64,000 nt of DNA from CAZJFH01 sp964545205 (GTDB taxonomy: Bacteria; Pseudomonadota; Alphaproteobacteria; Rhodospirillales; Magnetospirillaceae), in assembly GCA_964545205.1 (NCBI GenBank), contig CAZJFH010000020.1, positions 1 through 64,000 of the forward strand, read 5' to 3'. The notes below the pieces were generated by a model, which worked only from the letters and a program-made list of their open reading frames with translations, ran no database searches and was not told where the DNA came from. Position 1 is the stretch's first letter. Every line of letters begins with the position of its first letter. Shown one piece after another: positions 58,953 through 64,000 of the stretch. Made by a program: the position numbers and the translations under genes.

Positions 58953-59698
58953 TCATCGCCGATCCCGCCTTCTACGTCTTCGCCGTGCCGGCGCTGCTGG
59001 TCATCGGCGTGTCCAAGGCCGGATTCGGCGGCGGGCTGGCGGTCGTTGCGGTGCCGCTGATGTCGCTGGCCGTCGACCCCAGGGTCGCCGCCGCCGTGAC
59101 CCTGCCGGTGCTCTGCGCGATGGACCTGTACGGATTGTGGGCCTGGCGCGGGCAATGGCTGGCGGCGGAACTGCGGGTGCTGCTGCCGGCCGGCCTGGCC
59201 GGCATCACGCTGGGCACGTTGACCTTCAGCCATCTCGACGCCTCCGCCCTGCGCCTGATCGTCGGCGTCCTGGCGCTCGCGGTCGGGGTGCGGCCGTTCC
59301 TCGGGTTCTCGCTGCCGGCGCCCCGGCTGCCGATGGCGGTGGCCGGCGGGTTCTGGGGCGGGGTGTCGGGATTCGCCAGCTTCGTCGCCCACGCCGGCGG
59401 CCCGCCGCTGACCACCTATCTCCTGGGCCGCCGGCTGGCCAAGCCGGCTTTCGTCGCCACCTCGGTCGCGTTCTTCTCGGCCGCCAATTTCGTCAAGCTG
59501 ATCCCCTACGGCTGGCTCGGCCAGTTCACCACGGCCAACCTCGCGACATCGCTGCTGCTGGCGCCGCTGGCGCCGGCCGGCATCCTGCTCGGCGTGTGGC
59601 TCAACCGCCGCCTGTCCGACGTCCTCTTCTTCCGCCTCGTCCACGTCCTGCTGCTCGCCACCGGCGCCAAGCTGTGCTGGGACGGGGCGACCGCCTGA
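58949..59698 (+). CDS. TauE/SafE family permease (GTG start)
   Basis: The 249-residue protein has eight hydrophobic helices and the repeats VIGVSKAGFGGGLAVVAVPLM and SGFASFVAHAGGPPLTTYLLG of TauE/SafE. The GTG at 58949 overlaps the permease stop. Members export sulfite or organosulfonates. Its place between two TRAP systems suggests that the imported substrate is sulfonated or that a sulfur by-product must be exported; this is inference. Confidence 0.88.
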   Translation: MIIADPAFYVFAVPALLVIGVSKAGFGGGLAVVAVPLMSLAVDPRVAAAVTLPVLCAMDLYGLWAWRGQWLAAELRVLLPAGLAGITLGTLTFSHLDASALRLIVGVLALAVGVRPFLGFSLPAPRLPMAVAGGFWGGVSGFASFVAHAGGPPLTTYLLGRRLAKPAFVATSVAFFSAANFVKLIPYGWLGQFTTANLATSLLLAPLAPAGILLGVWLNRRLSDVLFFRLVHVLLLATGAKLCWDGATA

Positions 59699-59724
59699 GC
59701 ACAAGAAAGGGAGAATCGTTCATC

Positions 59725-60789
59725 ATGAAGAAGACACTGACCGCCATCGCCCTCGCCGCCGGGATCGCGGCCGCGGCGCCCGCCGCGCAGGCCGAGACCT
59801 TCCGGCTGTCGATCGGCGCCGGGCATCCGGCCGACGCCGCGGTATGGATCACCACCATGCGCGACTTCTTCGCCCCCGAGGTCAAGAAGCGGGTGAAGGA
59901 GCGTACCGGCCACGACATCGAGTGGGTCGACGCCTATGGCGGCGCCGTGTGCAAGCTCGGCGAGTGCCTGGAGGCGGTGGAAAGCGGGCTTCTCGACGTC
60001 GCCGACCTGCACGTCCCGTTCGAGCCGACGAAGCTGATGGCGCACAACTTCCCCTATTTCGTGCCGTTCGGAACGCCCGATCCGGTGCAGGCGGCCCGCG
60101 CCGCCCGCAAGGTCTACGACGAGTTTCCGCAGCTCAAGGAGCTCCTGGAGAAGAAGTACAACCAGGTCTATCTCGCCACCGGCACGGTCGGGAACTACAA
60201 CCTGGTGACGACCTTCCCGTGGAAGGCGGTCGATCAGCTCAAGGGCCAGAAGGTCGCCGCCGCCGGTCCCAACCTGCCGTGGCTGCAGGCGGTCGACGCC
60301 GTGCCGGTGCAGTCGAACCTCAACGAGGCCTACACCTCGTTCCAGACCGGCGTCTACAACGGCTGGATCATGTTCCCGGACGCCACCGTCGGCTTCAAGC
60401 TGCACGAGGTCGCCAAGCATTACACCGTGACCGATTTCGGCGCCATTCCGAACGTGCTGATCACCATCAACCGCGATACCTGGAAGAAGCTGCCCAATGA
60501 GGTGCAGGCGATCTTCCTCGAGGTCGGCAAGGAGTATACCGAGGTCGAATCGACGGCGGCCCGCGACAAGGGCGAGCGTTCGATCGCCACCATCAAGTCC
60601 AGCGGCGGCACCGTCGACGCGCTGAGCTGGGACGAGAAGGTGAAGTGGGCGAAGGCGCTGCCGAACATCCCGAAGCAGCGTGCGGACGAGATCGGCAAGA
60701 CGGGAATGCCGGGCGACGTGGTCTACGCCTACATCCGCAATCTCAAGGCCGACAACTTCGCCTTCCCGCGCGACTGGGCGGCGGAGTGA
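59725..60789 (+). CDS. TRAP transporter solute-binding protein (DctP family)
   Basis: The 354-residue protein has a signal peptide (MKKTLTAIALAAGIAAAAPAAQA) and a DctP fold: FRLSIGAGHPADAAVW, VEWVDAYGGAVCKLGECLEAVESG-like substrate region (WVDAYGGAVCKLGE), VYNGWIMFPDATVGFKLHEVAKHYT. It serves the DctQM permease that follows. It is unrelated in sequence to the TAXI protein 2.7 kb upstream. Confidence 0.92.
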   Translation: MKKTLTAIALAAGIAAAAPAAQAETFRLSIGAGHPADAAVWITTMRDFFAPEVKKRVKERTGHDIEWVDAYGGAVCKLGECLEAVESGLLDVADLHVPFEPTKLMAHNFPYFVPFGTPDPVQAARAARKVYDEFPQLKELLEKKYNQVYLATGTVGNYNLVTTFPWKAVDQLKGQKVAAAGPNLPWLQAVDAVPVQSNLNEAYTSFQTGVYNGWIMFPDATVGFKLHEVAKHYTVTDFGAIPNVLITINRDTWKKLPNEVQAIFLEVGKEYTEVESTAARDKGERSIATIKSSGGTVDALSWDEKVKWAKALPNIPKQRADEIGKTGMPGDVVYAYIRNLKADNFAFPRDWAAE

Positions 60790-60796
60790 GGCGGGC

Positions 60797-60821
60797 GGGC
60801 CGGGCGCCACGCGCCCGGCCC
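60797..60821 (+). terminator. Hairpin between DctP- and DctQ-type genes
   Basis: GGGCCGGGCGC (60797-60807) pairs perfectly with GCGCCCGGCCC (60811-60821). It starts eight bases after the binding-protein stop. As with the TAXI and torA genes, it probably gives an excess of the periplasmic protein. Because it ends at 60821, a start at 60823 would be buried, favouring the ATG at 60841 for the next gene. Confidence 0.6.
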
Positions 60822-60840
60822 CATGCCGCGTGATGGCACC

Positions 60841-61356
60841 ATGACCGTCCTGCTTCGCTCACTGACGGCGCTGATGGCCGTCCTCAACGCCCTGGGGTCG
60901 CTGTGGATCGCCGCGATCGGGCTGCTGATCACCGCCGACGTGGTCGGCCGCGCCTTCTTCGCATCCCCGATCTTCGGCGTGCCGGAAATCGTCAAGATTT
61001 CGGTGGTCGGCATCGTCTGGCTGCAGATGGCGCACACGCTGCGTTCGGGCGGCCACCTGCGCTCGAACGTCATTCTCGACCGACTGCCGGCGCGCGGCCG
61101 CCACGTCGCCGACGTCCTGGCGTTCGTGCTCGGCGCCACGATCTTCGCGCTGGTCGCCTACACCGCCTGGGCGCCGATGATCGAGTCCTGGGAGATCGGC
61201 GAGTTCGAAGGCGAATATCCGGTCCGCGTCCCCACCTATCCGATCCGTTCGCTGCTCGTGGTCGGCGCCGCCCTCACGGCGGTGCAGTTCGCGGCGATGG
61301 CCGGCCGCAGTCTGCTCGCCCTGCTGCGCGGGGAGGAGGCGGCATGGAGCCCGTGA
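60841..61356 (+). CDS. TRAP transporter small permease (DctQ family)
   Basis: The 171-residue protein has four membrane helices and the DctQ pattern (ITADVVGRAFFASPIFGVPEIVKIS, GGHLRSNVILDRLP). It pairs with the large subunit, whose start overlaps its end by 13 bases. An ATG at 60823 would add six residues but lies directly after a strong hairpin. Confidence 0.9.
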   Translation: MTVLLRSLTALMAVLNALGSLWIAAIGLLITADVVGRAFFASPIFGVPEIVKISVVGIVWLQMAHTLRSGGHLRSNVILDRLPARGRHVADVLAFVLGATIFALVAYTAWAPMIESWEIGEFEGEYPVRVPTYPIRSLLVVGAALTAVQFAAMAGRSLLALLRGEEAAWSP

Positions 61357-62657
61357 TCATCGGCATCGTCAGCATCGCCGTGCTGTTCGCGCTGATCCTG
61401 CTCGGCGTCCACATCGGCGTCGCGCTGGCCGCGGTCAGCGTCGGCGGCATCTGGGCGGTGACCGGCAAGCCCTTCGTCGCCATCAAGCTGCTCGAGACCA
61501 CCGCCTACGCCGCGGTGATGGACTACGTCTTCGCCGTCATTCCGCTGTTCGTGCTGATGGGCCTGTTCGCCAGCCTGTCGGGGGCGACGCGCGAGCTGTT
61601 CGACGCCGCGCAGGTCGTCTTCGGCCGCATCCGCGGCGGTCTGGGCGTCGCCACCGTCTTCGCCAACGCGGTGTTCGCGTCGATCACCGGCGTGTCGGTC
61701 GCCTCGGCCGCGGTGTTCTCGAAGGTGGCGCTGCCCGAGATGCAGCGGCTGAACTACGATCGCCGCTTCGCCCTGGGCATCGTCGCCGGCAGCGCCATCC
61801 TCGGCATGCTGATACCGCCGTCGATCCTGATGATCGTCTACGGCGTGCTGACCGAGCAGTCGATCGGCAAGCTGTTCGTGGCCGGAATCATCCCCGGCCT
61901 CGTGGTGACGCTGGTGCTGGCGCTCGGAATCCGCGGCATCATCGCGCTACGGCCACGCTGGGGCGGCGAGCACGTTCCGCCGGTGCGGCGGTCGCCGGCG
62001 GAGACGCTTCGCCTGCTGGTGCGGCCCTGGGCGGTGGTCGCGCTGGTCGTCCTGGTGCTGGGCGGCATCTACGGCGGCTTCTTCACGCCGACCGAGGCCG
62101 GCGCCGTCGGCGCGGTCGGCGCCTTCGTCATCGTGATGCTCAAGCGCCGGTTCCATCTCGGCGACCTTTGGGGCGTGCTGCTGGACACCGGCCGGACCAC
62201 CGCCAGCATCTTCCTGCTGCTGATCGCCGCCCAGATGTACAGCCGCATGCTGACGCTGTCGGGCCTGGCGGCCGCGGTCACCGAATGGGCGGCGGCGCTG
62301 CAGGTCGCGCCGATCCTGGTGATCCTGGCCTTCGTCGTGGTGCTGTTGTTCCTCGGCACCATTCTCGATTCGGTGTCGATCCTGCTGCTGACCGTGCCGA
62401 TCATGGTGCCGGTGGCGCTGAGCCTCGGCTTCGATCCGATCTGGTTCGGCATCGTGATGATCGTCGCCGTCGAGATCGGGCTGCTGACGCCGCCGTTCGG
62501 GATGGTGATCTTCACCATGAAGTCGGCGCTGGGCGACGAGGTCTCCATCGAGGAGATCTTCGCCGGATCATTGCCGTTCCTGGCCTTGTTGCTGACCGCC
62601 CTGGCGCTGCTGATCGCCTTCCCGCCGCTGGTCACCTGGTTGCCGTCGTTGATGTAG
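61344..62657 (+). CDS. TRAP transporter large permease (DctM family)
   Basis: The 437-residue protein has about twelve membrane helices and DctM blocks: VIPLFVLMGLFASLSGATREL, VFASITGVSVASAAVFSKVALPEM, GSAILGMLIPPSILMIVYG, and LLTPPFGMVIFTMKS. It completes the DctPQM transporter. The start follows GGGGAGGAGGCGGC. Confidence 0.93.
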   Translation: MEPVIIGIVSIAVLFALILLGVHIGVALAAVSVGGIWAVTGKPFVAIKLLETTAYAAVMDYVFAVIPLFVLMGLFASLSGATRELFDAAQVVFGRIRGGLGVATVFANAVFASITGVSVASAAVFSKVALPEMQRLNYDRRFALGIVAGSAILGMLIPPSILMIVYGVLTEQSIGKLFVAGIIPGLVVTLVLALGIRGIIALRPRWGGEHVPPVRRSPAETLRLLVRPWAVVALVVLVLGGIYGGFFTPTEAGAVGAVGAFVIVMLKRRFHLGDLWGVLLDTGRTTASIFLLLIAAQMYSRMLTLSGLAAAVTEWAAALQVAPILVILAFVVVLLFLGTILDSVSILLLTVPIMVPVALSLGFDPIWFGIVMIVAVEIGLLTPPFGMVIFTMKSALGDEVSIEEIFAGSLPFLALLLTALALLIAFPPLVTWLPSLM

Positions 62658-62668
62658 GGGAGAACGAA

Positions 62669-63556
62669 ATGCGAGTTGGAATGTTGGGCCTGGGCATCAT
62701 GGGCGCGGCGATGTCGCGCAACCTGATCGCCGCCGGGCACGCGGTCTACGGCGCCGATCCATTGCCGCAGCCGCAAGCCGACCTCCGCGAGATGGGCGGC
62801 ACGGTGGTCCCGTCGGCGGCGGCCGCGGCCGCGGAATGCGAGGTGCTGGTCGCCGTGCTGCCCAGCGTCGCGGCCCTGGAACAGGTCGTCTGGGGCGGCG
62901 AGGGCCTGCTCGCGGCGGGCCGGTCGGGCCTGATCGTCGCCGAGTGCTCGACCTTCGGGCTGGAGGACAAGCTGGCGGCGCGGGACGCCCTCGCCGAAGC
63001 CGGCATCACCTTGCTCGACTGCCCCCTCAGCGGCACCGGCGCCCAGGCGGTGACCCGCGACCTGGCGGTCTACGCCAGCGGCGAGCGCGCCGCCTTCGAC
63101 GCCTGTCGGCCGGTGTTCGACGGCTTCGCCCGCGCCAGCCATTATCTCGGCGAATTCGGCAACGGCACCAAGATGAAGTTCGTCGCCAACCTGCTGGTCG
63201 CGATCCACAACGCTTCGGCGGCCGAAGCCTTCGTCCTGGGCATGAAGGCCGGGCTCGATCCGCAGATGATCTACGACGTGGTCGGCGACGGCGCCGGCTC
63301 GTCGCGGATGTTCCAGGTCCGCGGGCCGCTGATGGTCCGCGACGAATACGAACCGCCGACGATGAAGGTCGACATCTGGCAGAAGGACATGGCGCTGATC
63401 GGCAAGTTCGCCGCCGATCTCGGCGTGCCGACGCCGCTGCTCGCGGCCTCGGCCCAGCTCTACACCGCCGCGATGGCCCAGGGGCGGGGCAAGCAGGATA
63501 CCGCCGCCGTCTGCGCCGTCCTCGAGGACATGGCGCGTCTGGAGCGGTCGTCGTGA
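62669..63556 (+). CDS. NAD(P)-dependent beta-hydroxyacid dehydrogenase family protein
   Basis: The 295-residue protein is a 3-hydroxyisobutyrate dehydrogenase-type enzyme: GMLGLGIMGAAMSRNL (nucleotide site), DCPLSGTGAQAVTRDLAVY (substrate loop), and catalytic lysine in GTKMKFVANLL. It oxidises a beta-hydroxyacid or reduces a semialdehyde (tartronate semialdehyde/hydroxyisobutyrate class). It follows dctM with an AGGGGAGAACG site, so it is part of the catabolic operon. Confidence 0.92.
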   Translation: MRVGMLGLGIMGAAMSRNLIAAGHAVYGADPLPQPQADLREMGGTVVPSAAAAAAECEVLVAVLPSVAALEQVVWGGEGLLAAGRSGLIVAECSTFGLEDKLAARDALAEAGITLLDCPLSGTGAQAVTRDLAVYASGERAAFDACRPVFDGFARASHYLGEFGNGTKMKFVANLLVAIHNASAAEAFVLGMKAGLDPQMIYDVVGDGAGSSRMFQVRGPLMVRDEYEPPTMKVDIWQKDMALIGKFAADLGVPTPLLAASAQLYTAAMAQGRGKQDTAAVCAVLEDMARLERSS

Positions 63557-64000
63557 GCGGGCTGGCCGGCAAGGTCGCGGTGGTGTCCGGGGCCAGCCGC
63601 GGCATCGGCGCCGCCGTCGCCGCCGAGCTGGCGGCCGCGGGTGCCGACCTGGCCCTGATCGCGCGTTCCGCCGAGGGGCTGCGCGGCGTGTCGGCGGCGG
63701 TCGAAGCCTGCGGCCGCCGCTCTCTGCCGCTGGCCTGCGACGTCGCCGACTGGGCATCGGTTTCGGCGGCCTTCGCCGCCGTGCGCGAGAGCCTCGGGCC
63801 GGTCGACATCCTGGTCAACAACGCCGGCACCATCGAGCCCATCGGCCGCATCGAAGACGCCGATCCCGCGCTGTGGCGACGCTCGCTGGAGGTCAACCTG
63901 CTCGGCGCATTCAACTGCCTGCGGGCGGCGATCCACGATCTGCGGGAGCGGCGCGGCGTCGTCGTCAACCTTTCCAGCGGCGCGGCGCACACGCCGCGCG
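63553..64000 (+). CDS. Short-chain dehydrogenase/reductase, truncated by the window edge
   Basis: The N-terminal 149 codons of an SDR are visible: GKVAVVSGASRGIGAAVAAE, DVADWASV, VDILVNNAGTIEPIG, and the strand VVVNLSSGAAH carrying the catalytic Ser. The YxxxK motif lies beyond the edge. The GTG start overlaps the previous stop (GTGA). It is probably a further enzyme of the same catabolic pathway. Confidence 0.9.
   Translation, partial: MSGLAGKVAVVSGASRGIGAAVAAELAAAGADLALIARSAEGLRGVSAAVEACGRRSLPLACDVADWASVSAAFAAVRESLGPVDILVNNAGTIEPIGRIEDADPALWRRSLEVNLLGAFNCLRAAIHDLRERRGVVVNLSSGAAHTPR

Overview
The window is a high-GC, densely coded bacterial chromosome segment. Ubiquinone-pathway Coq7, an NrsF/DUF1109 anti-sigma protein, two TRAP systems, DUF6134 and many short ATGA/GTGA gene overlaps together suggest an alphaproteobacterium of the Rhodospirillales type. 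That placement is inferred from gene content; no 16S or other phylogenetic marker is present. I support two tRNAs (Arg-CCG at the left edge, Leu-CAA near 8.5 kb), about 65 protein genes, one decayed ECF sigma-factor gene, and a set of operator-like and hairpin elements.

Layout. 0-8.5 kb holds mostly housekeeping genes: a SPINDLY-like O-GlcNAc transferase, Sel1 protein, PaaI thioesterase, MFS transporter, LOG protein, coq7, dsbB and a DedA protein. 8.7-18.6 kb is a sulfur block. Two ArsR-rhodanese fusion regulators are each linked to genes for sulfane-sulfur handling: a TauE/SafE exporter, two DsrE-type or small cysteine proteins and a cysteine desulfurase in one operon; a fatty-acid hydroxylase, a TVP38-phosphorylase fusion and a periplasmic DsrE-like protein in the other. 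Three copies of the same inverted repeat (TCAAA-N6-TTTGA) sit at the promoters of these genes. A c556-like cytochrome and a Crp/Fnr regulator lie between the two operons.

18.6-22.9 kb encodes a periplasmic TMAO/DMSO-type molybdoreductase and its pentaheme cytochrome (torA, torC), preceded by an FNR-type box and flanked by low-GC DNA. 23.2-27.3 kb is a compact operon of small HMA-like and membrane proteins ending in an unusual P-type ATPase. 27.3-28.1 kb holds an ECF sigma remnant followed by an intact NrsF. 28.2-45.4 kb is a copper/metal and cytochrome block. It contains a two-component system, a duplicated Met-rich-protein/SHOCT-protein module, a thioredoxin-like protein, three mono-heme cytochromes, a CzcA-type RND pump with its adaptor, several small metal-linked proteins and a CopA ATPase with a CueR-type promoter. 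Five promoters in this block carry the direct repeat TGTNAC-N4-TGTGNC or a half copy, so the local response regulator may control the whole block.

45.5-49.6 kb carries an HD-GYP protein, a DUF6134 protein and a second two-component system. 49.6-54.1 kb is a small biosynthetic-looking cluster: thermostable-hemolysin family protein, AMP-ligase, haem-oxygenase-like diiron protein, SDR, and a convergent radical SAM/SPASM protein. 54.2-64 kb is a catabolic locus under a GntR regulator, with a fumarylacetoacetate-hydrolase family enzyme, a TAXI-type TRAP system, a TauE protein, a complete DctPQM TRAP system, a beta-hydroxyacid dehydrogenase and an SDR cut by the right edge. Strong hairpins without U-tracts follow torA and both TRAP binding-protein genes and probably tune expression within those operons.
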